Assembly (NCBI RefSeq): GCF_900102525.1 | Contig: NZ_FNBZ01000001.1 | Coordinates: forward strand, 496,001-560,000 | Origin: Allobosea robiniae | GTDB lineage: Bacteria; Pseudomonadota; Alphaproteobacteria; Rhizobiales; Beijerinckiaceae | Direction: 5' to 3' | Length of the DNA: 64,000 nt | Shown here: positions 6,986 to 14,278 of the stretch, piece by piece | Layout of the letters: every line of letters begins with the position of its first letter | How positions within the stretch are numbered: position 1 is the first letter of the stretch | Made by a program: the position numbers and the translations under genes | Notes under the pieces: generated by a model | Seen by the model: the letters and a program-made list of their open reading frames with translations, nothing else | The model's database searches: none | Told to the model about the DNA's origin: nothing

Positions 6986-7753
6986 ATGAAACCTAGAATC
7001 TTTATCGGCTCCTCGGTTGAGCATCTTAACCTCGCCTATGCTGCGCAGGAGAACTTGGAGCACGAGGTTGAGCCAACTGTATGGTCACAGGGGGTCTTTG
7101 AGCCGTCGCGTACGGCGATGGCATCCTTGCTAGATCAGATTGAGGAAAGTGACTTCGGGCTGTTCATCTTCTCGCCGGACGACATCACAGCCATGCGTGA
7201 TGTGAAGAAGCGTACAGTCCGCGACAATGTAATTTTCGAGCTGGGCCTTTTCATCGGGCGTCTTGGAGCAGAACGCTGCTTCGTGGTGGTCCCCCGAGGC
7301 GTTGATGATCTGCACCTACCTACGGACTTGACCGGACTAACGCCGGCCTCATTCGATGCGGATAGACAAGACGGCAATCTCCAAGCGGCATTAGGCCCCG
7401 CGTGCAATCGCGTCCTCCGGGCGATCAAAAAGCTAGGCTCTCTGACACAGCGCGAGGCTACTGCGGCCTCCGGCGATAGTATCGCATCAAGCAGCGACAA
7501 CGCCTTAGTGGATGACCGAAACGATTGCATTGCCCTAATCCAATCCTGGATGGGGCACCGCAGCTCCAGCGAAAATAGGCAAGCACTGAAATACGATGAT
7601 GTAGACAAGGAACTCGGTTTGGCGTCCGGCTCCGCTCGGCTCTACATTGAGGAAGCTGCGACCCAATGGAATTACGTCGCGCGAATCAAAGGTAAGGACT
7701 TCATACTGTTTGAGGAAGCCCCGAGGCCTCCTCGGAGGAGCGATTATTTTTAG
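6986..7753 (+). CDS. TIR-like effector (CAP12/Pycsar-type TIR domain) with C-terminal winged helix
   Basis: A 255-residue protein. Residues 2-150 match the TIR-like family found in CBASS and Pycsar antiphage effectors: KPRIFIGSSVE start, VWSQGVFEPS, then RDNVIFELGLFIGRLG with the putative catalytic Glu85, followed by FVVVPRG and a GLTPASFDADR...GNLQAALGPACN tail. Such TIR domains degrade NAD+ when activated. Residues 170-245 look like a winged helix (VDKELGLASGSARLYIEEAA, then a KGKDFILFEE hairpin) and not STING, SAVED or a cyclic-nucleotide sensor. There is no nucleotide cyclase in the window. It is cotranscribed with the DUF4145 gene and is the last gene before the presumed right end of the element. 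Activity and trigger are inferred. Confidence 0.85.
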   Translation: MKPRIFIGSSVEHLNLAYAAQENLEHEVEPTVWSQGVFEPSRTAMASLLDQIEESDFGLFIFSPDDITAMRDVKKRTVRDNVIFELGLFIGRLGAERCFVVVPRGVDDLHLPTDLTGLTPASFDADRQDGNLQAALGPACNRVLRAIKKLGSLTQREATAASGDSIASSSDNALVDDRNDCIALIQSWMGHRSSSENRQALKYDDVDKELGLASGSARLYIEEAATQWNYVARIKGKDFILFEEAPRPPRRSDYF

Positions 7754-7878
7754 GACGCTAGGGGAGCACTTCGATTCCTAAAGGTGGAATCAAACCGTGA
7801 GCCCCGGCCGTGTAACAAGTCCGCTTGACTGCGCCGAATTTCGCTTTAGTTTCAACAAAACAGGATCGCAAAAGCGCA

Positions 7879-7896
7879 GTCCGTCCCTGGGCACCA
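7879..7896 (+). other. Candidate attachment site: tRNA 3'-end fragment
   Basis: Reading rightwards, this sequence segments exactly like a tRNA gene's end: GT (end of T-loop), CCGTC (T-stem strand, 7881-7885), CCTGGGC (acceptor strand, 7886-7892), discriminator A (7893) and CCA (7894-7896). The bases before it (GCGCA) do not make a T-loop, and no tRNA body precedes it. Islands that integrate at the 3' end of a tRNA leave such a fragment at the far end, in the orientation of the intact tRNA, with the integrase beside the intact gene, as would be true here if a tRNA with acceptor GCCCAGG lies left of the window. The rest of 7754-7959 holds no gene. Confidence 0.5.
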
Positions 7897-7959
7897 TTCT
7901 TCCGCTATGCGGTCGGCTCCACAAAGACATCAGCGGCTTGAAGCAGTTCGCGTGATGCG

Positions 7960-9240
7960 TCACCGCGCGTCCTGGCTGCCCCCTGGCTCGCGCTGCGTGA
8001 TGAGTCGGGCACTGCGGTGTCCGCTGACATAGATCCACAGCCAGTTGAGCGCGACGGCGAGCCGGTTGCGCAGGCCGATCAGGAAGAAGATGTGGGCGAT
8101 GCCCCAGATCCACCAGGCCAGGCGCCCTCGCAGCTTGATCCAGCCGAAATCGACGATGGCCGCCCGCTTGCCAATCGTCGCGAGATTGCCCGCGTTCCTG
8201 TAGCCGAAGGGAGGCGGAGCCGGCTTGCCCCGCAGCCGCGCCTTGATCAGGCCAGCGACATAACGCCCCTGCTGCTTGGCGGCCGGCGCGATGCCGGGCA
8301 CGGGCTTGCCGTCGGCGCCCGCAACGAAGGCGGTATCGCCGATCACGAAGATGGCGGGCTCACCGGGAGCCGAGAGATCGGGCTCGACGCGGACTCGGCC
8401 CGCCCGATCGGCCGCCGCTCCCAGCCATTCCGCCGCCGGCGAGGCTGCGACGCCGGCAGCCCAGAGAATGGTCCGGGCCGGTAGAAACTCCCCGCCGAGC
8501 ATGATGCCGTCGGCGCGGCATTCGGAGACCGGCTGGCCGAGCCTGACCTCGACCCCGAGGCCGTTCAGCGCCCGTTCGGCATAGGCGGAAAGATCTTCCG
8601 TAAAACCTGCCAGGATGCGCGGACCGGCTTCGACCAGAATCACACGGGCGCTGCGCGTGTCGAAATTGCGGAAATCACCGCGCAATGTGTCATGCGCCAG
8701 CTCGGCGATGGTTCCGGCGAGTTCGACGCCGGTCGGCCCTGCTCCGATGATCACGAAGGTCAGCCATTCCGCCCTTCGCTCCGGGTCCGTTTCCCATTCC
8801 GCCTGCTCGAAAGCCGAGAGGATGCGCCGCCGGATGCGGGTCGCGTCCTCCAGCGTCTTCACGCCCGGCGCATAGGGCTCCCATTCGTCATGGCCGAAAT
8901 AGGAATGGCGGGCGCCGGTCGCGAGGATCAACGTATCGAAGGCGATCGGCGGCGCTCCGTCCAGCAGCACCTGCTTGTGGCCTTTGTCGACGCCCGTGAC
9001 CGTGCCGAGCAAGGTCGTGACGTTCTTATGGCCGCGCAGCAGGAAGCGTATCGGCCAGGCGATCTCCGAGGTCGGCAGCGAAGCGGTCGCGACCTGATAG
9101 AGCAGCGGCTGGAACAGATGATGGTTGCGCTGGTCGATCAGCGTGATCCTGACCGGCGCGTCCGCGAGGTTGCGCGCCGCTTCCAGCCCGCCGAAACCGG
9201 CGCCGACAATAACGATATGGGGTTCAGGACCGCTGCTCAT
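7960..9240 (-). CDS. ndh: Type II NADH dehydrogenase (NAD(P)/FAD-dependent oxidoreductase)
   Basis: A membrane-associated flavoprotein that passes electrons from NADH to quinone without pumping protons. It has two Rossmann motifs: IVIVGAGFGGLEAA at the N-terminus for FAD, and FVIIGAGPTGVELAG near residue 165 for NADH. It also has the family's RNHHLFQPLLYQVAT segment and the late FVIGD FAD motif before a GIAPAAKQQGRYVA stretch. The C-terminal 60 residues are hydrophobic and aromatic (WWIWGIAHIFFLIGLRNR), the membrane-binding region. About 426 residues is normal for the family. I prefer ATG 9240; a GTG at 9252 is in frame. It is the first clearly chromosomal gene after the presumed island end and converges on the TIR gene. 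Confidence 0.92.
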   Translation of the reverse strand: MSSGPEPHIVIVGAGFGGLEAARNLADAPVRITLIDQRNHHLFQPLLYQVATASLPTSEIAWPIRFLLRGHKNVTTLLGTVTGVDKGHKQVLLDGAPPIAFDTLILATGARHSYFGHDEWEPYAPGVKTLEDATRIRRRILSAFEQAEWETDPERRAEWLTFVIIGAGPTGVELAGTIAELAHDTLRGDFRNFDTRSARVILVEAGPRILAGFTEDLSAYAERALNGLGVEVRLGQPVSECRADGIMLGGEFLPARTILWAAGVAASPAAEWLGAAADRAGRVRVEPDLSAPGEPAIFVIGDTAFVAGADGKPVPGIAPAAKQQGRYVAGLIKARLRGKPAPPPFGYRNAGNLATIGKRAAIVDFGWIKLRGRLAWWIWGIAHIFFLIGLRNRLAVALNWLWIYVSGHRSARLITQREPGGSQDAR

Positions 9241-9323
9241 CTGTCGAACCACTCCGGAGCCGGATGGGTAAGGCTACCATCGTGGCGCAGGATGGCGACA
9301 CTCATGAGGCGCAGCGGGAGAAC

Positions 9324-9530
9324 TCAGTCCTCGCCCTCGCGCTGCGGCGGCGCGCCCTCCTCCGCCTCGTCGACCGGCTCGCCGGGGATCACATAGCTGC
9401 CCTTGAGCCAGCGGCCGAGGTCGATATCGGCGCAGCGCGCCGAACAGAACGGCTTGAAGCGCGCGACCGCCGGCTTGCCGCAGATCGGACAGGGCTTCGC
9501 GGCCGGCGGGGCGTTTTCGGTGTCAGTCAT
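9324..9530 (-). CDS. yacG: DNA gyrase inhibitor YacG
   Basis: A 68-residue zinc protein that binds GyrB and inhibits DNA gyrase in the E. coli homologue. The four-Cys zinc site is intact: CPICGKP, then [15 protein letters not shown], followed by the conserved GSYVIPGEP. An acidic tail ends the protein. The ATG overlaps the stop of the upstream SDR gene by 8 bases (ATGACTGA), which implies translational coupling. yacG usually follows maf directly in this group of bacteria; here an SDR gene stands between them. Confidence 0.93.
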   Translation of the reverse strand: MTDTENAPPAAKPCPICGKPAVARFKPFCSARCADIDLGRWLKGSYVIPGEPVDEAEEGAPPQREGED

Positions 9531-10344
9531 ATTTGAGCGTGATTCCTCCATCCACGACGAGCTCGATGCCGGTGACATAGCGCGCCTCGTCGCTGGCGAG
9601 GAAGAGCGCGGCATTGGCCACGTCCCAGGCCTCGCCCATATGGCCCATCGGCACCTGCGCGGCGCGGGCGGCCCACATCGCATCGACATCGCCCTTGCCA
9701 TAGACGGCGGCGAGGCCGGCGGAATGCTCGACCATCGGCGTCTTCATCAGGCCGGGCAGGATCGCGTTGACGCGAATCTTCTGCGGTGCGTATTGCGCCG
9801 CCGTCGTGCGGGTGAGCTGGTTCAGCGCCGCCTTGGTCGCGGAATAGCTGGCATAAGGGACGCCCGTGTGGCGGATCGAGGCGATCGACGAGATGTTGAT
9901 GATCGAACCGCCCTCGCCCGTCTCCTCGAACTGGCGCTGCATCACCGGGATGACGTGCTTCATCGCCAGGAAAGGGCCGGTGAGGTTGACCCTGAAGACG
10001 CGCTCCCAGACCTCCTCCGCGAGATCGACGACGCTGCCGACCTCGGCGATGCCGACATTGTTGTCGAGGATGTCGATGCGGCCATAGCGGCCGAGCGCAT
10101 GGGCGACGAGTTCGGCGACCTGCTCCGCCTTCGTGACATCCGTCTGCATGGCGAAGGCCTCGCCGCCCTCGTTGCGGATGATGCCGGCGGTCTCCTCGGC
10201 CGCGTCGCGGTTGATGTCGGCGCAGACGACCTTCGCGCCCTCGCGAGCGAAGGTCGTCGCCGTCGCCTTGCCGTTGCCCCAGCCCGGCCCGATCGATCCC
10301 GCCCCGGCCACGATCGCGACCTTGCCACTCAGACGTCCCGTCAT
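9523..10344 (-). CDS. SDR family oxidoreductase
   Basis: A 273-residue classical short-chain dehydrogenase/reductase using NAD(P)H. The N-terminal cofactor motif is of the slightly expanded form [14 protein letters not shown], followed by CADINRD for cofactor choice, NNVG (usually NNAG), the catalytic Ser in ISSIAS and the YSATK pair (Tyr-x-x-x-Lys), then the IRVNAILPG segment. The substrate cannot be read from sequence. I chose ATG 10344, which has a strong ribosome site (GGGGGAAGCGGAG); a longer frame to 10431 adds unconserved residues. It sits between maf and yacG in one minus-strand operon. Confidence 0.9.
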   Translation of the reverse strand: MTGRLSGKVAIVAGAGSIGPGWGNGKATATTFAREGAKVVCADINRDAAEETAGIIRNEGGEAFAMQTDVTKAEQVAELVAHALGRYGRIDILDNNVGIAEVGSVVDLAEEVWERVFRVNLTGPFLAMKHVIPVMQRQFEETGEGGSIINISSIASIRHTGVPYASYSATKAALNQLTRTTAAQYAPQKIRVNAILPGLMKTPMVEHSAGLAAVYGKGDVDAMWAARAAQVPMGHMGEAWDVANAALFLASDEARYVTGIELVVDGGITLKYD

Positions 10345-10441
10345 CTCCGCTTCCCCCTTGTCGGCGCTTTCCAGTGCAACGCGTTTCCCGGCGGCAGGAT
10401 CGGCCGCGAGACGTGATCCGGCAACCCGCATCGGCGCCGTA

Positions 10442-11050
10442 TCAGGCTGCGTTCATCCAGCCGAAGCGGATGGGGAAGCCCTCGCCGCCAAGAAGGTTGA
10501 CCGTCTCGTAGAGCGGCAGCCCGACGACGCCGCTATAGGAGCCGACGAGCTTGACGACGAAGGAGCCGGCAATGCCCTGCACGGCGTAGCCGCCGGCCTT
10601 GCCGCGCCATTCGCCCGAGGCGAGGTAGGTCTCGATATCCTCGCTGGAGAGCCGCTTGAAGCGCAGCCGCGTCTCGACGATGCGGTCCCGGACCGTGCCC
10701 GAAGGCGTCACCAGCGCGACGCCGGTATAGACGCGATGCGCCCGCCCGGAGAGCAGGCGCAGGCAGGCGGCCGCCTCGTCGACGATCTCGGCCTTGGGCA
10801 GGATGCGCCGGCCGACGGCGACGACCGTGTCGGCGGCGAGGATATAGCAGCCTTCGAGATCGGCGCGGGCCTTCGCGCCCTCGCGTGCGGCCTGCGCCTT
10901 CTCGCGCGCCAGCCGGCGGGCGAGATCGCGCGGGCGCTCGCCCTTCAGCGGGGTCTCGTCGAGCTCGGCGGGGAGCAGCGCATCCGGCTTCAGCCCGGCC
11001 TGTTCCAGCAGCGCGAGGCGGCGCGGCGACGCCGACGCGAGAACCAGCAT
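10442..11050 (-). CDS. maf: Maf-family nucleotide pyrophosphatase
   Basis: Hydrolyses non-canonical or modified nucleoside triphosphates to monophosphates; Maf proteins are house-cleaning enzymes also linked to septum formation. The start [10 protein letters not shown] is the family hallmark, with AADTVVAVG, the [12 protein letters not shown] segment and the terminal [20 protein letters not shown] region. About 202 residues from ATG 11050 is the normal length, so I set the start there although the frame is open to 11140. It leads the maf-SDR-yacG operon. Between 11051 and 11353 there is no gene; TATACT at 11260-11265 could be the -10 box of the rightward gene at 11354. Confidence 0.92.
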   Translation of the reverse strand: MLVLASASPRRLALLEQAGLKPDALLPAELDETPLKGERPRDLARRLAREKAQAAREGAKARADLEGCYILAADTVVAVGRRILPKAEIVDEAAACLRLLSGRAHRVYTGVALVTPSGTVRDRIVETRLRFKRLSSEDIETYLASGEWRGKAGGYAVQGIAGSFVVKLVGSYSGVVGLPLYETVNLLGGEGFPIRFGWMNAA

Positions 11051-11353
11051 CGGCCGCCAGCCGGGATGTTTAGGAGTGGAGAAAAGGCTCAACAGGCTGC
11101 TCGACAGGAATCCGGGCCGCAGGGTTTCGGCGCGGATCAAGCCTTAGAGCATTTCGGCAGGGCGATAAATCCATCCACGACGGTATCGGCCGGAACATCG
11201 CCTTCCGGGTTTCGGACGGAGCACGCCTGTTCCATGCGGTCACGGTCGACGGCTCTGGTATACTAGGCATTGCCAAGCCGGGCCTTTGACGGCAGACTCC
11301 CTTCCCCTCGGCGTTACGTCTCCTGGTTTCGTCGGCTTACCGGAGTCCTAACC

Positions 11354-11737
11354 ATGCCGAGATCGCGCAAATCGACGGGCTCCGCCCTTGCGACCGGGGC
11401 GGAGGCGCAGGCTCTTGCGGCACGCCTGATGTCGATGCAGGCCGACGCCGGCCTGACCATCGCCATGCGGATGCCATTGCTGATGAAAGGCGCCTTCGGC
11501 GACAGCCGTGGTCAGCGCGAAGCCACCAAGGCCGTGATGGAGAAGGCCTCGGCCGTGTTCGAGAGCAGCCTTGCCGCCATGCAGGCGACGACCGCGTTCT
11601 GGTGGGGCCTTGCCCTCCACCCGCCCGGGCAGTTCGATCTGGCGACGGCGGCGGTCAAGGTTGCCGACAGCACGCTGGAGCCTTTCGCGCGACGCACCCG
11701 CGCCAACGCCGCCCGGCTCAGCGGATATCGCCGCTAA
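11354..11737 (+). CDS. Phasin-like small protein (uncertain)
   Basis: A 127-residue, Ala-rich, helical, basic protein without signal peptide. The middle (AVMEKASAVFESSLAAMQATTAFWWG) and the end (KVADSTLEPFARRTRANAARLS) resemble phasin-type proteins that coat polyhydroxyalkanoate granules in Rhizobiales, where AMQA, FWWG and a RTRANAxRL tail recur. The similarity is from memory and weak, so the call is tentative. I chose ATG 11354 over 11270 because similarity and helicity start there. It is a single gene, converging on pssA. Confidence 0.6.
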   Translation: MPRSRKSTGSALATGAEAQALAARLMSMQADAGLTIAMRMPLLMKGAFGDSRGQREATKAVMEKASAVFESSLAAMQATTAFWWGLALHPPGQFDLATAAVKVADSTLEPFARRTRANAARLSGYRR

Positions 11738-11757
11738 ACCGACCTGTATTCAGACGG

Positions 11758-12594
11758 TCAGGCCTGGCTATCGGAGGCGGTTTCCGCGACCGGCGCCGGC
11801 AGGGCATGCGCGCGCTCCAGCTTGCGGTAACGCACCACGCTGACCGGAATCAGCGCGAGATAGGCGACGACGACGACCGTCAGAACCTCGAAGGTGTAGG
11901 CGAAGAGCAGGCCTGCAACGATCACGACCGCGACGAAGATCGGCAGCACCTGGGTGCGCGGCACGCGCGTGCCGAGCGTCTTGCCGGCATAGCAGGGAAT
12001 CCGCGAGATCGTCAGGAAGGCGATGAACAGGATGTAGATGCCGACGAAGAGCGCGCCGTATTCCTGCACGGGCACACCGATGATGTGCAGATAGACCGGC
12101 AGCATCGCCGTGATCGCGCCGGCAGGGGCCGGCATGCCGACGAAGAAATCCTTCTGCCAGTCTGGGCGATCGGGATCGTCGATCATCACGTTGAAGCGCG
12201 CCAGCCTGAGCGCCATGGCGCAGGCCAGCGTCAGCACGATGATCCAGCCGAAGGATTTCAGGTCGTGCAGGACGAAGATCCACAGGACATAGCCGGTGGC
12301 GACGCCGAAATTGACGAAATCGGAGAGCGAATCGAGCTCGGCGCCAAAGCGCGAGGTGCCCTTGAGCAGGCGCGCCAGGCGACCGTCTATGCCGTCCAGC
12401 GCCGCTGCGATCAGGATGCAGATCGTCGCCGTCTCCAGCTTGCCCTCGACGATGAGGCGCATCGCGGTCAGGCCGAGGCAGAGCGCCAGCAGCGTGATGA
12501 CGTTCGGCGCCAGCAGCCGGAAGGGAATCGGCTTGAAGCGGGCGCGCTTGGACTCGACGCGCTCGGGCTCGAAGGGAGGAAACAGGTCGCTCAT
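11758..12594 (-). CDS. pssA: CDP-diacylglycerol-serine O-phosphatidyltransferase
   Basis: Integral membrane enzyme that joins CDP-diacylglycerol and serine to make phosphatidylserine, precursor of phosphatidylethanolamine. The CDP-alcohol phosphotransferase motif D-G-x2-A-R-x8-G-x3-D-x3-D is complete (DGIDGRLARL, then RFGAELDSLSD, about residues 67-92). Around it are six to eight hydrophobic helices. The 278-residue length is usual for the type II alphaproteobacterial enzyme. It lies downstream of psd in the same direction, with about 230 bases between them containing a palindromic repeat, so the two probably share a pathway and perhaps a transcript. Confidence 0.95.
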   Translation of the reverse strand: MSDLFPPFEPERVESKRARFKPIPFRLLAPNVITLLALCLGLTAMRLIVEGKLETATICILIAAALDGIDGRLARLLKGTSRFGAELDSLSDFVNFGVATGYVLWIFVLHDLKSFGWIIVLTLACAMALRLARFNVMIDDPDRPDWQKDFFVGMPAPAGAITAMLPVYLHIIGVPVQEYGALFVGIYILFIAFLTISRIPCYAGKTLGTRVPRTQVLPIFVAVVIVAGLLFAYTFEVLTVVVVAYLALIPVSVVRYRKLERAHALPAPVAETASDSQA

Positions 12595-12643
12595 GTCAGC
12601 CGGAATACGCGGTTTTGGGAGCGCAGGCTAGGCTCAGCCAAGC

Positions 12644-12807
12644 GTCATCCCGCACGCGCTGCCGCGCGAAGTGCCGCTGCGCAGATGCGGGACCGTCATC
12701 AGGAGAGTGAGTTCTTCCCGGCAGCGTTCAGGTGGGGGCGCCCCTTTCGGGGGACGGTCCCGTGTCTGCGCAGCGGCATTCGCATGCCGCAGCGTGCACG
12801 GGATGCC
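12644..12807. repeat. Dispersed palindromic element, copy 1
   Basis: An intergenic element of about 160 bases between psd and pssA, beginning GTCATCCCGCACGCG and ending GCACGGGATG. Its right half (GGGACGGTCCCGTGTCTGCG and on to the end) is nearly identical to that of the element at 53541-53678. Internal palindromes include GGGGGCGCCCC and GCGGCATTCGCATGCCGC. It has no coding capacity. The left half is diverged from the second copy, and its outer termini are imperfect. Confidence 0.75.
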
Positions 12808-12827
12808 CCTGCCCTTCGGTCGCGCCC

Positions 12828-13529
12828 TCAGATGTCGCGGAAGCTGCGCGTGACCAGTTCGTTGCCGCTCATGTCGGCAAGCACGGTCTCGCCGGCGATC
12901 GCGGTCTGGCCCTCGCCGACCAGCGGCACGACATGGGTCGGCAGGTAGACGTCGACGCGCGAGCCGAAGCGGATCAGGCCGAAGCGCTCGCCGGTGCCGA
13001 GCACATCGCCTTCCTTGACGAAGGGCACGATGCGACGGGCGATCAGCCCGGCGATCTGGACGACGCCGACGATGCCGGATGTGGTCTCGATCGCCAGCGC
13101 ATTGCGCTCGTTGTCGTCGCTCGCCTTATCGAGCTCGGCATTGAGGAAGAGGCCGGGCGTATAGGCGATCTTGGCGATGCGGCCGGGCACCGGCGCCCGG
13201 TTCACATGGCAGTCGAAGACGTTCATGAAGATCGAGATGCGCGTCATCGGCTCGGCCGGCAGCTCGAGCTCCGGCGGCGGCAGGGCCTGCGCGATCTGGC
13301 TGATGCGGCCGTCGGCCGGCGAGATCACCAGTCCTTCGCGTTGTGGCGTGACCCGGACGGGATCGCGGAAGAAGTAGCAGATCCAGATCGTGACGATCGC
13401 GCCGATCCAGCCGAAAGGCGACCAGAGATTGGCGAGGATGATCGTCGCCACCAGGCCGATCGCGATGAAGACATAGCCCTCCTTGTGGATGGGCACGATC
13501 ACCTTGCGGACGGAATCGACGAGGGACAT
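12828..13529 (-). CDS. psd: Phosphatidylserine decarboxylase (PSD-like)
   Basis: Converts phosphatidylserine to phosphatidylethanolamine in the membrane with a self-made pyruvoyl cofactor. At 233 residues it is the short form. An N-terminal double membrane segment (about 17-55) is followed by YFFRDP, the SPADGRI motif, [13 protein letters not shown], and at the end [11 protein letters not shown], where cleavage at Gly-Ser creates the pyruvoyl group. I set the start at ATG 13529 because conserved sequence begins there, although the frame continues upstream. The neighbour pssA makes its substrate. Confidence 0.94.
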   Translation of the reverse strand: MSLVDSVRKVIVPIHKEGYVFIAIGLVATIILANLWSPFGWIGAIVTIWICYFFRDPVRVTPQREGLVISPADGRISQIAQALPPPELELPAEPMTRISIFMNVFDCHVNRAPVPGRIAKIAYTPGLFLNAELDKASDDNERNALAIETTSGIVGVVQIAGLIARRIVPFVKEGDVLGTGERFGLIRFGSRVDVYLPTHVVPLVGEGQTAIAGETVLADMSGNELVTRSFRDI

Positions 13530-13690
13530 GAAGCGGGTTCCGTTGGGCTGCCGGCGCCGGGCGCACGGGAATGGCATGGCCGCCGCCGGGGGCCGGCAGC
13601 AAGCGTTGCGCTGATTTAGGAGGTTCCGCCGCGAAGGGAAAGCCCCCGGCCGGCGTCGATGGACGGCGCGCGATGTCGCGGCTGCTCCGG

Positions 13691-14182
13691 TCAAGCCGCC
13701 CGGTGCGGGACCTGAACGAAGCGCACCGCCACCTTCCAGGTCAGCAGCGCGAAGATGACGAGGACGATCCCCTGGGCAACGGCAAAAGGCGGCTCGGATT
13801 GCGTCGGCGCCAGGGCATGCAGGGCCGGGACCTTTCCGAAGAGCTGCGCGATCAGCACGAAGATCAGCAGATAGAAGGAGAGCACGGCCATGATCGCATA
13901 GATGCGGCGCCAGCCGCCTTCCAGCCGCCGCCCATAGAGCGCGTAGCCCGCGATCGCGACCAGCACGATATGGATCGCCCCGACAATGTGGGAGGGCAAC
14001 ACGCCATTGAACGGAAAGCCGAAGCCGGTCGCGCTGGTGGCGAAGGCGGTGGAGAGGAAGACTCCCGTCCAGCCCGGCCGCGTGTGTCCATGGAGCAGCC
14101 CGGCCGTCACCGGGAATCCGGCAACGATGGCGACCAGGCTCAGCCAGGTGTGGAAACCCACGAATGTGGTCGGATCGAACAT
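13691..14182 (-). CDS. Membrane protein, unknown
   Basis: A 163-residue protein with four or five hydrophobic helices (about 10-33, 39-58, 66-86, 96-118, 130-152). A His pair near helix ends ([24 protein letters not shown]) is reminiscent of small haem-binding or quinone-linked membrane proteins, but I do not recognise a family. ATG 14182 is preceded by GGGGG at a good distance; a GTG at 14200 is in frame but less likely. It lies between the ABC exporter gene and psd on the same strand. Confidence 0.7.
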   Translation of the reverse strand: MFDPTTFVGFHTWLSLVAIVAGFPVTAGLLHGHTRPGWTGVFLSTAFATSATGFGFPFNGVLPSHIVGAIHIVLVAIAGYALYGRRLEGGWRRIYAIMAVLSFYLLIFVLIAQLFGKVPALHALAPTQSEPPFAVAQGIVLVIFALLTWKVAVRFVQVPHRAA

Positions 14183-14278
14183 GGCAGCCCCCAGCTTCAC
14201 CCTGCCGGAGCAGCATGCAGGAAAGGGGCCGTGCTTGCGAGCGGTTTCAAACTGGCCGGCGAGCCACCAACCTGGCTC

